Shown here one piece after another: positions 37,691 to 50,555 of a DNA stretch of 64,000 nucleotides. The notes beneath the pieces are model-generated. The model saw nothing but the letters and a program-made list of their open reading frames with translations. It had not been told where the DNA came from and made no database searches. Position 1 is the first letter of the stretch; every line of letters begins with the position of its first letter. The position numbers and the translations under genes are program-made. The DNA comes from Beaufortia kweichowensis (lineage: Eukaryota > Chordata > Actinopteri > Cypriniformes > Gastromyzontidae), in the NCBI GenBank assembly GCA_019155185.1, contig CM032802.1:7106501-7170500 (forward strand), written 5' to 3'.

Positions 37691-40189
37691 TTCCTCTTCC
37701 ATGCTTCCCTAGTCACATCTTGTACTTTTCATGTTTCATAAATCCCTTTGCCTATTGCTTCATCTGAAACAGACCTCTTGTCTTCGTTCTTGCCTTTAAC
37801 CTGTTTGTCTCTTTTTGAGACAATGGAACCACACTACTTTTTGAGACAATCGATTGTCATGCGCTCCGATGTCAGAGACAGGAACCTTTTCAAAAATTTG
37901 TGCAGTTATTTATGTTTCCAATGTTATTGGGAATTTTGTTTTAGTAGAATATACCTCTACTTTTCAATTGCCTTAATCATTACAAAAATATATTTTTAGG
38001 GGCCAGATAGTGTTGGAATCTACCAACGAGGATTAATTCGACAATACTAAAACTGCCAAACTTAATACAATATTTCTAAACAATATTTACAGTATACAAT
38101 ATATAGGATGTGTGCATTTCCTCACAAGGCTCAGAACCCTCGTAAGGCATGACATTCACACATATTATGTATTATCTATATATATATGCATAAGCATATG
38201 GCAACCAACCTAATATGACATGCACATAAAAAATAAATAAACTAAGAATTGAATGAACAAAACTATAATCACACTAATAAATATCACAGAAGAATGAATG
38301 CCACTAAATACGTGCCATGCCACAGCTGTTTATAAATAATGCATTTCGCCTGAAATAGGAATTTACACAAGGAACCAAAAAAGAGAAGTTTAGTGTTATT
38401 CTGTAGATATGTTGTAAGTGTCTGCCAAAAACGAGGCAGACCAAGGTTATTCACACACAGACACTGTAGCTTCCTGGAAAATACTGCAGCTTAAAAATAA
38501 CCACATAATAATATTTTAGGAATTCAAAAGAAAAAATTTGCAAAGTTGCTGTTCTGCCTTTCATTGAGAAGACAAGTTTGTGATTCTAAAGAGCCAATAA
38601 TATTTTTGCTGCAATCATTTACTATGTCTATTAGTTGTTGTTTTTTCAGATCTCCAGTCTGATTTGGTTAGTACAACTGAGCATACAAGACTGTCAATTA
38701 AAAAGTTAACAGATGGCCAGGATTATCAAAACTGTGAAAAAATATGTGGGGATTCCTTTTTACTGAGAAAAAAGGACCAAAATAGCCACAGCATTAGAAG
38801 TGGGTATCTGGCAGATTTCATTGAAACTAATTACGAAGAAGGAAATGGGCACAGCAGCTTGCAGAACATGTGTTTGTGTGACATGCACTGATTCAGAATT
38901 GCAGGGTTGAATGAATAAATTCCTGTAACCTTTTCTCCTCCTCCCTCCATCTGTGTCCATGTTATCATCAACCCTTACTTCATTTCCCCAATTGATCCCA
39001 CTGGTATGCCTCACTGACATGTTGTGCATCTATTTCTTGATGTTGATTGATAATTTGGTACAGTTATATGGGGGTGGTTACAGGAATAGCTCCAGAGTTG
39101 TAGCGTAGCATGTGTGGGTGCATTTTTCCTGAGTGCAAGCTCCTTCGGGAAAGAGCGACGTTCCTTAAGACGACTGCCAAAATGCATTTATAGACCTGGC
39201 TGAGGAACATGATACTACTAAATTTGATGTCATATGGTGTATTTAAAGAAACTAGCATGTAGTGTTTATTATTTTCGCCAATATGTAATATTTTGTGCTG
39301 GAGAGCTGCGTGTGATCTACCACTACATCGGCTGACTTTTCATTCTCCTGAGTATATTTTACAGTCAAAAGGTGGCTTTCATCCCAGCTGTAATAAAATG
39401 AACTTTTTTGGAGTCAGCGCTGCTTACAAACTAGAACAACAATATGGGTAAAATGTCAACTCTTTGGGTGTGAGTGCATCACATACTGACTAATGCGTCA
39501 CTCAAACAGAATTTGACTATTTTCCCCCACACTGACTATTTAGTTAAATGTGTTCGCTTTTACGTCAGCTCATTAAAGGCTGACGCATTCCTGGAACTGG
39601 GGTTAAATTACTCTGCATTAAATGCTTTTTGTATCCACCTTTGATAATGTACAGGATTCAGTAAGATCACTTGAGGAAGATAATGATATTATATGCTTCC
39701 TGAAGTAAGCAGGTGGCAGGATAGAAACGTATATGATAGAAACGTAATAGCTTAATAATCGGAGGGTATTTTTCTCTTAGCAGCTCTATTCTAATAGCAA
39801 TTTTTCATTTTCTGTATTTTAAATAACGGCTATGATAATTGCTCATAATTTCACTGCTAAAGGTATGTTAATGATATACAATTATAGATTAAAGTGTCCT
39901 TGGTTCAGTTTAATGATTTAAAAGCAATGTTGCTTAAATTGCTAAATAACAGGGGCTATATGCACGTAACAGAGGGAAAAAGCTCCATAGAAAGAGCTAA
40001 AATGCCTTGCTGTTCATATTGCTGTTGTCTTTCAGGTTGGTTTTCATTGCAGACAATTTTTCATTTTGACACATGAGAAACAGGCTATATGCTCTTAGGC
40101 ATGTAAACTGACTATTTAGTTCTAGAGATCTTACAGAAATGGATTTGATCTCAGGGATTGCACATACTCATAAATAAAGTATAGTATAA

Positions 40190-40245
40190 TGCACTGTAAA
40201 TCGCTTTGGTTAAAAGCGTCTGCCAAATGCATAAAAAATGTAAAT
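40190..40245 (-). repeat. Dispersed teleost repeat core, copy 3 (inverted)
   Basis: CACTGTAAATCGCTTTGG followed by TTAAAAGCGTCTGCCAAATGC is the reverse complement of the core seen at 26571 and 33851. It is the best preserved of the three copies. Confidence 0.75.
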
Positions 40246-41329
40246 TCTGGCCTTCAGTAATCATAATGCTTAAGTAACAATCACTTGACAATCAATTGAC
40301 CATACACTCAATATGAAAGACATACAGTGCATCTAGACCTTCAAATATCCAGTGTCATGGGTGGATCAGCCGTCTTTTTCTTTAAAACTAGTTAACGTAG
40401 CTGTTGTCACATTTATAGGTATATGTTCTAGATCATGGCAGCAGACAAAGATGAAGTTATTGGAAAGGACAACTATTATTTTGAGATTATTTAGTAATTT
40501 GTTTGAACAAAACCATTTAGTAAGTTCAAATATGTTCACATTTAGATATATAGGTGAAGTACTCGTTCCAAAAAGAACCAGGCACCAGATGAGTGTCTGC
40601 TATACTATAAAAAATATATGTTGCTTTAGAAAACATTTCTTCAAAGTAAATAGTTGATTTTGAATGTCTGTCAATAGAGAAAAATGCTTTTCTGAACCAT
40701 AAGGTTTTATCTATCAGAAGGGGTTAATGAGGTCATGCTACCCAGACAAACCTTAACTCTTTAGGACGTCCACATTTACGTAGATATTTTAAAGATGTAA
40801 GGTTTTAATTCTCTGAAAATTAAAACCTATGACTCAAAGTGGTAGGCAGGTAAAGTTCATCTGGGATCCTGTTCATTTGGATTCCTCTAGCTCTACCCTT
40901 ACACCTGTCTGCGAATGCAGAATAAGGTTTGCTATCTAGACACAACGTGGGTGAGGGGTTGGGGATGATGACGGAGAAGGACAGGGTGGCATGAAGGGGG
41001 AGTCAGAAAAGGACAGTTTGTCTTCCACCTGACGTGTGCAGCGTGCACAGAAAGCACTCCTGGACCCCCCCTTTCTCCTTTCTCTACATTTCCCTCCCAC
41101 CTGCTCTTTCAATCTCTCTTTCCTCACATCCTCCCCCATAAAAATAGGGCAACTGTTGCATAAGCAAGGAGGAGTGGGGGAGATGGATGCGAAGAGCAGG
41201 AGAGAATGTGGGGGTTGAGAAAAAGAATTGCTGGAGACTGATGGATATGCAGAGAGATGGCAGAGAAAGTGCGCTCTCTGTTCCTCTCTCTTTCTGATCC
41301 AGCGCTGTGCCTCTCTGTCTGGCATGCGG

Positions 41330-41460
41330 CCTGCTGAAAGTAGGCTACGTTTGACGCGCTTGAGGTTTACGCTGTCTGAGTCACACTACGCTGCTGAATA
41401 CTAAGCCCACTGATAGCATTTCAGTAATGCTTCAGCTGGCCAGATTGCAAAGTCTTATAT
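41330..41460. promoter_or_regulatory. Candidate AP-1-type enhancer segment
   Basis: A short non-repetitive, less AT-rich block holds a perfect AP-1 core TGAGTCA at 41377-41383 and an ATTGCAAAG C/EBP-like site near 41443. It lies 6 kb upstream of fosb, whose relatives are known to use distal activity-regulated enhancers. The functional link is inference. Confidence 0.3.
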
Positions 41461-44070
41461 GGAACAAAATGACAGTTCATGTTCTTCCACACAATAGAGT
41501 GCCAGCGATGGCTGGATTAACCCAGACAAACGTCGATATTGAAAATGCAGCCTGGTCCAACACTGATTAAACCAAACACACATGTAACTGTTAAAATATG
41601 TAACTTTGGGGCACTTAAACTGTTTATTTCCTAAACACATTCCAACAGTCTGATTTTGATCTGAATGCGGAGAATACGTTGAAAGAATTTCCATCACGGC
41701 GCATGTTATCAAACGGCCGCACGCAATTTCCTTTGCCGTTTCCTTGACTACTCAGAGGCTGCTATCCTGACAGGAAGTGATTTATGTAATGGAGAGGTGT
41801 TCATGAGCACATAACTTATGAGTCTGCGGTGTAATACTGGGCAATAAAATCATTGTAAATGTAGGTCAGGGTCACCATACCACTATTGTTACATTTAAAA
41901 TGTTTTTATTGCACCAACTCTTAGATCATGACTGTGTTCCTCAACCCTAGAAAAAAGTTTGTCCTCTCAACCACATGGGAGTACTTAGAAAAGAAGGCTG
42001 AAATCCAGTTTGTCTAAACAAGTTATCACGAAAAGGTACACGAAGAAAGAAGAGAAGGGAAAACCAGCCAACCATGTGGCTCTCTCTCTTACAAAATTGT
42101 ATATTTCAAGGCCCCTCTCCCACATTCTTCAGACAGGTCAGACAAACAGACAGACATATACACACACAGTGAACCAATGGATGAGAGAGCAAGGGAGGTA
42201 GATGAATGACCTCATGTCGTCTGCCCGTCCAGATGTTTCCAGACGCGACTGAGAGTTTCCCCATTTATGAGGCAAGCACTTAGACATAAGAACGAGAGGT
42301 AGAAAGCAAAAACCTATTTCTTCATGGAATGTGATGAAAATATTTTGGATTGAATTAGTATAATTCACAAATATCCAAAAGAATTAGACCCAAAGAAAAA
42401 GTGATGATCTCGTAAATGTTAATACAGAACATTCCCTCAGTGTTTGCCAACAGACATACTTACGTAAGCGTACAATTTCCCTAAACATTAGCATTGTGCT
42501 CACTTAATTCTTTGAATACAAGTGTTGTTTTCTTGCGCAAAGAACAGCATGTCTGCTATGTCTGTAAGACGGCAAAAGACTGTGTAAACAAATCCCCATG
42601 CTAATGGAGGATACGACGACAGACAGTAAGTTTCAGTTCAACTGCAGATGTTCCGGCTCTACGGCACTCTGTGTCTGCGCAAACACAGCAGTCTGTTCCA
42701 CCACACTGAAAGTACGCCCAAAAGTCTTTCATGTAGTAAAGGTCCTGTGCTGCACTAAAATGCATACAACAAACGATAAACAAACCAAGCTTTTACTTAT
42801 TTTGCACTTTTTTGTGGGAATGTGCGGTGTATAATGGAACGTAATTTTGATTTGTGGCACTGGGAAAGTTAGAGAAAGCGGTTATGTAATGTCGTTGGGG
42901 TAAGCTGCCAAAAGGGGTGTCAACAACACAGAACTATTGTGGGATGGGCCTTGCTGTTGCCTGGTTACAAATATTTTGGGCAGGGAACCAGGCAAACATG
43001 TCCCACCTCCCCAGGAAACAAGACTCTCTCGTGACTGCTGCAGGGGTTTAAGTTCTAAAAGACCGGAGAGACCAAAAGAGACAGAGTAGTGTAAACAGAG
43101 CACAAGTTTTTGCTGCAGTTTCATGTCCCTCCCCTAGATTATTGAACTTTTTCTGGAACAGGATGGCAGGAGGGTTTATCAAAAAACAAATCAAGTCAAA
43201 CAATACACCTCTGAAGTAATGCCAATAAAAGAATTACTAAGTTTGCTTTTTGCATAAAACCAAATTACTCATAGGAAACCAAGGACACATGAGAACACTG
43301 GGGGCAGTTTGAACTGAAATGCAAATAAATTGATTTTCCTATTCATTGTTCACCCAATAACACACAAACTGCAACCACTGCAAGAACTAGATGAACAACA
43401 AAATATGTGATTACCATTTTAGTACATTCTCTCTGCAAGCGTTACAGGGTAAATTACCATGTCAAATTACTTGTATAAATACTCTTTTTATAACTTGCTG
43501 ACACAAACAAAATGGCTTAGACATTAATAATAAATATATTTTTAAAAGTCTACTACATGCATAAATCATAACTTATTTATCAAAACAAACCATTCTTACT
43601 AAAGCTTTATAGACTTGTGTATAGAATTACACCAGATTTTCTCTGAAAAAAGTAGCATTTATTTTATTCTCAACTCAAGTTTTAATTTTTATTTTTAGTT
43701 CATGTCCAATAATTAGCTAATTTACAGAATAACTGTGCTGAACTACCAAAAAAAGATCCTTTATCCTTTATTAGATAAAGGATGAAAGCACATTAGCTTA
43801 ACACCATATCTGCAAAAATCTGTATCTGCAGAAAAAGTACTTGAAATGCTTTGAATTAAAGCATCAGAACTATAGGTGTACTATCATGTTTTTTGCTTAT
43901 GACTGTTTATACATTAACTGGCAACTACAAACAACAAACATGTTTTCCCAACCATGGCTTTCTGGCCTGGAAACAACTGAACTTTATAAACACCTATTCT
44001 TAGCATATGGCTGAATATTTAAAGCCCATTAAATTTAGCCTTAGTGAAAACATACAATTATAAAAGAATA

Positions 44071-44260
44071 GGTAACACTTTCTTTTACAGTGTTATTGTT
44101 ATACATTACATGTACTTACTATAGTAAAAACAGTAAATTATACATAAATACATGCAACTAACCAGACCCTAATCCTAACCCTGTTAATGCATGTTGTCAC
44201 TTAATATTATTCAGTACTTAAATGTATACAACATAACAAAGACTAAAATAAACTTTAACC
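44071..44260. mobile_element. Degenerate 190-bp MITE-like element
   Basis: It begins GGTAACACTTTCTTTTAC and ends with TAAAATAAACTTTAACC, whose reverse complement resembles the start. The interior (ATGTACTTACTATAGTA, CATGCAACTAACC, CTAATCCTAACCCT) is typical of a dispersed fish repeat. The inverted ends have diverged, so this is an old copy. Confidence 0.5.
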
Positions 44261-45339
44261 AAAGTATGTATCTATCATAATATAGCATAATACTAGCAAA
44301 TACAGAAAATATTTTGCACATATTTACTTCATCAAATATCACATTTATTAACATAATTTATACACTGTTACATGACACACTGAATAAACAGGCACTTACA
44401 TTACTACAGTGCAAGATTGACTGTAACTGGTAGAAAATGTAATGTATATCATAATACAATGGTAAAACCAATATTGTTACACACATATGTATTACAAATA
44501 CCTCATAAAGACACATATTTAGATGAACATGCAAAATTAGGTATCAACCATTTTCCTCCACGTGCAAGGTTTTTGTTTCAAAATACACAATATAAATATA
44601 TAGATTAAAATCGATTCTGTTGTGTTAACTATTTTCATGATAATACGGCTCAACTTAATAAATAAAGAATGTTTCTATAATCAATTTAATTGCACACTAT
44701 CAACGCCATGAATGAGACATGTTGCGCATAGTTTCTCCTCTTAACAGCTAAACCGAAACTACGCTAAACCTTCAACTTGTTTTTGGTATGTCTGGCTGTG
44801 GTTTTATACAACAGAAATAACAGGTTTCTAATTTAGAACCCGATTTATGCGTTAGTTCAACAATCCCTCGGTAAAGTAACTTTTGCTCTGCAGGATGTTT
44901 ATGCAAACCTACATTTATAGAAAAAAAAACATTCAAACTAGCTGGCTGTAATTGCTGGGTAAAACGACGTGTATGATTTTAGCCGAGAGGGAAATTCTTT
45001 AGATGAGAGTTTATCGTATTACTGAGGTAGCAATAGCTAACGAAACGCAAGTATCTAACTATTTATACAACTCTATGCCAGATTTTTATTCGATGCAGAG
45101 CTGTTACATGACTGTCCGTACGTTGCTTTGCAATGTTGTTAAAAACAATTAGCACACTGGCTATATAGCTAATGCAACAATACACAACTAAACTAAATTA
45201 TGCTCTCGTGATTAGTCTAGAGTTGTAATCATCAAAGGCCAAAATATGACAATATTTGCCTTTCAAGACCTCATAAATCTATTCCAAAAGTATTTGAATA
45301 CAGACACCGTCTCTCGTCTGTGAAAACTTTCTGCTGCCC

Positions 45340-45485
45340 CTTTAAGGGTTGCTACGGAAACCGGTTGCTACGCAGCAAAAACAAAAAAAGTACCAATCGT
45401 CGTGACGTCCTTGCGTCAGACGTGCGGGAACGGCGTTTCCACGGAGACGAAACGTTGTATACACATGCAGGATTGGTTGTAGAAA
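45340..45485. promoter_or_regulatory. Orphan promoter-like island with X-box and CRE motifs
   Basis: GTTGCTACGGAAAC at about 45348-45361 is an imperfect palindrome close to the RFX X-box and is followed by a second GGTTGCTACG. Downstream are CCAAT (about 45393), TGACGTCC (45403), TGCGTCAGACG (about 45412) and an inverted CCAAT (GATTGG, about 45471). Such clustering is typical of a TATA-less housekeeping or ciliary-gene promoter, but no gene with exons on either strand was found. Confidence 0.4.
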
Positions 45486-47109
45486 TAGCGGGCTTGGTTG
45501 CCTTCCATACAGTTTTGTATAGTTTGTTTTGCATTTAACCACGGAATTTAAGACGGTAAACAGAAGTTGGTTTATTGTGTTATTGTTCCCCGTGTCTCTA
45601 TATTTACTGAATGGAGAAAAACGTGTTATGGAAAGGAACAGCAGAATTTAACTCAGCGTAGTTTGCGTAGTTAGAGTCAAATAGGCGACTATAAAGTGAC
45701 ATAAATGTGAGATAACCATTAACCTGTCACGTTGCTTCAGAGGTTACTATATACTTCGGTGTATCTGGTTTATCTCGTAACATCCTCTGGTGGATATTGG
45801 TAAAATTCTTGGCGCACATTGTGAATACTCGGCATTAGTCATTGCTGTTCGGTCGTTATAATGTCTGCCACTGGACAGAGCGTTCTCCGCCGGTGACGTG
45901 AAGTGCTGCTGACTAATTGTTGTTATCTCCCATCCTCGACCTGAGGTGTTGGTACACACCGGCGTGCAGCCCGTCTACCCCCGTGACATTTCCTGGCGTT
46001 TCATCTTGCCATGTTTTTCTAAATTACTAACCCTTCCTCCGTTTATTTCAGCTTTACCTTACTAACAATTCACGGTTGCTCAGAGAACAATGACTCACCT
46101 TTGTTCCTACATGAAATGAAATGCGTTGTGGCAGTATATATGACACTATATGATTTCCGTCACTACAGCCCACTGTCCGACTTGGAACTTGTGCATGGCT
46201 TCTTGTAAATGGCGAGAATACCCCATAATGGACGCTTTGTTTGATGAACAATAACGCGAATTCAGTACTGAACTCTGAGTTCGCCGTCCATTGTGAAAAC
46301 TTTTAATATGTAAATGCATTTTAGGATAAGGAATTTATCTTAAAGCTGTCGACTAAACGAATGCATACTTGTTATTCTTATATAGATTATTTGCTAACTA
46401 CTTTTTTTCTTTAAACATAGCAACAAAGAAACAGGTTTTCAGCAGATTTCTAAAAATAAGAAAAACAAAGTTAAAAACTTACCTATTATATGTTATGTTG
46501 TGGTTAATCTCTGCCCCGACCGGTTCTTAAGACTGTTAGCGACGCAGGAACCTCTTGTGTATCGGGGATTCCGTGGGGCGTGTCGGTGAGAAAGTTTACA
46601 GAGGAGTCAAAACAAGTGAAAGCGGTTTCCCTCCGCTACTTCAGCAAAATGTGACCTACTAAATTAGCTGAAGTGTTTTCTTTTACATTCTAGCATGCAG
46701 TATATACATTTTTAATGTTTTTATTAACAACAAAGCACATTCTGTAAACTGTAATGGCTATTTATGACTACGATTGTTATTCTATGTTGTAATAAACTTT
46801 TATTTTCTTATTTTTCTTATTTTAATATAATTTGTAAATTAAAAGTAAACCTAGGAGATAATTTTTTAACTTTGATGTGTATAATATGTTTTTAACATCA
46901 CAATAAAATGATCATATTCGAAGATCACATAAAGCAACACCTTTAATTTTTTTAATGTAGCCCCCAAACAAAATATTTGAAAAGCATGTTGTTTCTAAAT
47001 ATTGTCCATGAAAAACCATGTAACAATTAAAAATATCTCGTGGAAGTAATAGTAAACGTACCTATTCTTGACCGCGAGCAAGCTGTCTCTTTCTGTGGGT
47101 GAGGGAATC

Positions 47110-47250
47110 CCTTACACGTCATATTGCTTAGATACCGAAAACAAAAACAGTGCTTTTGGACCATATATGGGCACCTACGTCAGCGGAACACCAGTACGGG
47201 GCGGAGCTAGGACTCCCTACTTTACAATGCGTTCTCAGGCTTCATTCAGA
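47110..47250 (+). promoter_or_regulatory. fosb: fosb proximal promoter with serum response element and CRE
   Basis: A perfect CArG box, CCATATATGG, occupies 47161-47170. A CRE-like TACGTCAG follows at 47176-47183, another ACGTCAT lies at 47116-47122, and GGGGCGG lies near 47199. This is the expected layout of an immediate-early gene that responds through SRF and CREB. A clear TATA box is not visible between the CRE and the probable start near 47220. Confidence 0.75.
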
Positions 47251-47509
47251 AGAGGAAGCTCTGCTGCCGAAACACTGCATCGACTCTCGTTTATAATAAA
47301 CACATTTCGGATTATTTTTATGGATTTATAAATGCACATTTCAAAGGGAACATTTCACGGATTGTACCACAAACTGGGAAGTGTTATCAAAGAAGAGATT
47401 GGAATTTAGAAGTTTTCTCCAGCAGGGATCTGGATTGATGTCTTAATGCAACTGTTTTGGAAAGAGACGAAGGGCATCTTAACGAAGACTCCAAGTAAAA
47501 CTATTTACG

Positions 47510-47634
47510 GTAGGTCATTTACGATTTTAAATACAATGCTAATTTGTCCTAATAAAGTTTAGCATCTGAAATCGTATGTGTTACAGTACGTACACTTTCG
47601 TAGAGTTTATTTTCTCGTTTATAATGTATTGCAG
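47510..47634 (+). other. fosb: Possible 5' UTR intron of fosb
   Basis: A donor-like ACG followed by GTAGGT at 47510 and an acceptor-like TATTGCAG ending at 47634 would remove 125 bp upstream of the start codon. As far as I know mammalian FOSB has no such intron, so the leader may simply be continuous. Confidence 0.3.
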
Positions 47635-47773
47635 TTAATAAATGCAAATGTTTGAGATAAGTGAATGTCCTACAACAAACGCGCTTCAGTTAAACATGTG
47701 TTGGGTGACAGGTGACATCCCGTTCTCGCCGGGCACAGTAGGTGTTTCGGTTTCTCTCGGCTCCACCGGGGAG

Positions 47774-50555
47774 ATGTTTCAGGGGTTCCCCGGAGACCCC
47801 GACACCGGCTCCCGTGGAAGCTCATCTCCTTCTCTTGAATCTCAGTACCTGTCGTCCGTGGAATCCTTCGGAAGCCCTCCCACCACCAGCGCACCGCAAG
47901 TAAGTCCGCATGTTTCTCTCTATATTGCTTTGTTGGGTTAAAATAATACGGCAGATATAATATGTGTTTTGTTTAGTGTGCAGTTCTGTATGAAACGGAG
48001 CGATGTTGTCAGAGGAATAGGTTGTAATTTGTTTGAGTAAACAGAGCAGTGTTATTAAAAGGTGTGTTAAATCAGATTAGTAGAGACAATACCACTGTTG
48101 TAAAACGCGGTTTTATCAGCATGCACACTCGAACGCTGTGGAGTATTTTGACAAGTCAGCATGCGCGCTGAATCAGGCCGGTAGCAACGTGGTAGGTTTA
48201 CAGCACGCCGCTAAACATATGACAAAGCTGTGGAACTCTCCGACGTCCGCACACGAAGCTCCGCCTTCGCCCAGTCCTACCGCTCGCTTCTCAGACTCTG
48301 CTGTGACGTCAATGCGTTCTATTTTGGAGTGTTACGTTGCGTTGCTAAGGGGAACACCGGGGGTGTGACGGGGGCGGAGGAACAGAGGAGGGAGGGGGAT
48401 ACGAGGCTGCTGATTGGCTACGTCGACGTCTGCGAAGCTGCGTGTGCTTTTGACACGCATTCATATGAATATAAATGAAACGTGAAACTCAACCTGGCAT
48501 CAGCGGGCTCGTTTTTACCTAAAACAGAGTCATAGGTTTTCATGTCTAAATCTTTTTTGCAAGCTTTTTAAGGTAACGAGAATGGCTTTAAAAAAGGCCA
48601 TCCACTGTGTAGACAGAAGTGGCTGGGAATTTTTTGTAACAAGACTGTGCTAAATTTAAAGATACTGATGAAATCATGTCTATTTATATTGTAGAATAAT
48701 GAAGAAAATGCTTATCATAAAAATATTTTTGATTACTGCTGTATTTAGACCCTATGGAATTTTTAAGACAAACATGAATATTTTATTATTTTCTTTAAAA
48801 TAGCAAACTTTGATAAAAACCCATATGTTCTTATTTTTGTTGCTTTTTAGTGAAACTTGGTTTTTAGTGAGACTTTGGTGTCTGTATGTTAAAGTAATAT
48901 AAATTTGAGAAAAATCATGTTTTCATGTGGAGAAAATCATTTAGAAAAGATCATGTTACCTTCATCAGGAAGCACTGTAAAATTCATATTTAAGAACACA
49001 AGCAGATCAAACCATAATTTTAATTGTTGATGTTTCTGCATTTAAGGAGTGTGTATCTACCACTGGTGGGGTAGGGCTGGGTGGAGGATCAACTGGCACC
49101 GGGGCAGGGGTGGACATGCCCAGCTCATTTGTGCCCACAGTGACGGCCATCACCACCAGCCAGGATCTGCAGTGGATGGTGCAGCCTACCCTCATCTCCT
49201 CCGTGGCACCAGGGCAAAGCGTCACGGGCACCAGCACCATGACGCAGCCTGTTGCCTTGGATCCTTATGACCTGCCTGGCACAAGTTTTTCTACTGCTGG
49301 AGGCTTCACCCCACCAAGCTCTGATGCACCTGGCCCAGTCCGACAGTCTCGTAGCCGTCGCCGTACACGTGATGAAACAGTAAGTGCTGGGGTGATCAGT
49401 ATTTGTTCAGAGCATGTGCTCACATGATTCAGAATTGTATACATTTTTTTGCATTGTGATTGTTCCAGTTGCAACTATATAGTTTTTATGTAAAAAAAGA
49501 AAATATGATCTGACATAAGGATTAATAATACACTCAGATGTTCCTCTGTTTCCAGCTGTCCCCTGAGGAGGAGGAGAAAAGACGAGTTAGACGAGAAAGA
49601 AATAAACTGGCTGCCGCTAAGTGTAGAAACCGACGGCGTGAGCTCACAGACAGGTTACAGTCGGTGAGCGATGCTGTACTCACATATAATTTAACAAGTT
49701 ATATTACTCTCTACTAGTTGTTGATATATCAGTCCTACTTGTAATTACTTTTTCTGATAATAGATTAATATATTATAATTATTAAATTATATATTAAAAT
49801 AATATGCAAAATGTTTGCCAAGTTGTTATGCTTATAACAGTCGTTTTAGAATAATAATTCGAGGAAAAGACTGACAATGGTATTCCATCCACATACAAAT
49901 TTTTCACATTTTATCTTATCTTTAAGGAAACTCTTATTTCCTGTCCTCATTTCATTTGATCATATAATCTCTGTCCCCTTGTGTCCTCCTCTTGTCTCTC
50001 CAACCCAAGGAGACAGACATATTGGAGGAGGAGAAGGCTGAGCTAGAGGCAGAAATATCTGAGCTGCAGAAGGAGAAGGAACGTCTGGAATTTGTCCTGG
50101 TTGCACACCAACCCAGCTGCAAAATTCCCTATCAGGACCAGCCGCCTGCGCAGATGCAACAGACCTCCCCACAGGTGCCTCCGGTGTCCGTGGTGGGTTT
50201 GACTGTGAAGGAGGACTCTTTCTACCTGCCACCCGCCTACTCATCCCACCATCACCACGTCCCGGTTTCACAGCCCACGCAGACACAGCCGGTCCCAGCA
50301 CAGCAGCAAGGGATGATGCAGGAGGTAGCCTTTTCTAGTTCTTTCTATGGGCAGGGCCAGCCGGCGCCGGACGGCCCGTGCCTTGTTGCCGACGGTGGCG
50401 GTAACCCTGACGCCGGCAGCTACATCCCCTCATACACATCTTCATTTGTGTTCACCTACCCAGAGGGAGCCTGCGGGGCCAGCGCTAACCAGCGAACCAG
50501 CAGCAGCGATCAGTCCTCTGATTCCCTGAACTCACCCTCGCTTCTTGCACTTTGA
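47774..50555 (+). CDS. fosb: FosB AP-1 transcription factor subunit
   Basis: Four exons (47774-47899, 49047-49379, 49556-49663, 50010-50555) give 370 aa; human FOSB is 338. The start at 47774 was chosen because MFQGFPGD matches the family N terminus. Conserved landmarks: ESQYLSSVESFGSPPT at residues 22-37; SFVPTVTAITTSQDLQWMVQ in exon 2; the basic region RRVRRERNKLAAAKCRNRRR at about 162-181 in the 108-nt exon 3; a leucine zipper starting DRLQSETDILEEEKAEL across the exon 3/4 junction; and the C terminus SSDSLNSPSLLAL. FosB dimerises with Jun proteins and binds AP-1 sites as an immediate-early nuclear factor. Exon 4 has a longer proline/glutamine-rich stretch and a run of four histidines compared with mammals. 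An SRE/CRE promoter lies upstream. Confidence 0.97.
48300..48580 (+). promoter_or_regulatory. fosb: Possible internal promoter and alternative first exon in fosb intron 1
   Basis: Intron 1 contains, in promoter order, a perfect CRE TGACGTCA (48304-48311), a GC box GGGGCGG (48371-48377), an inverted CCAAT (ATTGG, 48413-48417), CGTCGACGTC (48421-48430) and a TATA-like TATAAAT (48470-48476). About 100 bp further, AAG followed by GTAACG at 48573 is a usable donor. A transcript starting near 48500 could splice to exon 2 at 49047 and start translation at Met66. This is predicted only. Confidence 0.45.

Larger units (their letters stand above)
36746..47060. other. 10-kb interval without recognised coding exons
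   Basis: Between capn12 and fosb neither strand shows an exon with family-level similarity I can recognise. Most of the interval is AT-rich (notably 38.0-40.9 kb and 43.2-45.2 kb). Exceptions are a CpG-rich island at 37250-37690, a mixed block at 40900-43150, and a promoter-like island at about 45300-46650. The longest open frame (129 codons, minus strand, 40936-41325) has low-complexity Ser/Pro composition and no partner exons. Confidence 0.6.

Noticed and set aside
37303..37702. Minus-strand open frames of 113 and 94 codons
   Set aside because: They arise from GA/CT-rich sequence in the CpG island. The Glu/Arg-rich low-complexity products have no family similarity.
40936..41325. 129-codon minus-strand open frame
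   Set aside because: Ser/Pro/Arg-rich composition, no recognisable domain and no splice partners. It is best explained by local base composition.
43756..43783. 10-bp perfect inverted repeat (ATCCTTTATC and GATAAAGGAT)
   Set aside because: A small hairpin in AT-rich sequence with no terminator, microRNA-length stem or flanking signal. It is likely chance.
49992..50009. Upstream in-frame extension of fosb exon 4
   Set aside because: The open frame reaches into intron 3, but the CCCAAG acceptor before 50010 and the conserved ETD junction fix the exon start.
50170..50310. Possible intron inside fosb exon 4 equivalent to the one that creates mammalian DeltaFosB
   Set aside because: An AG-GTGCCT sits at about the right place (50175), but the donor is poor. 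The best acceptor (TTTCACAG ending 50273) would remove 99 nt in frame, so a DeltaFosB-like truncation is not supported.
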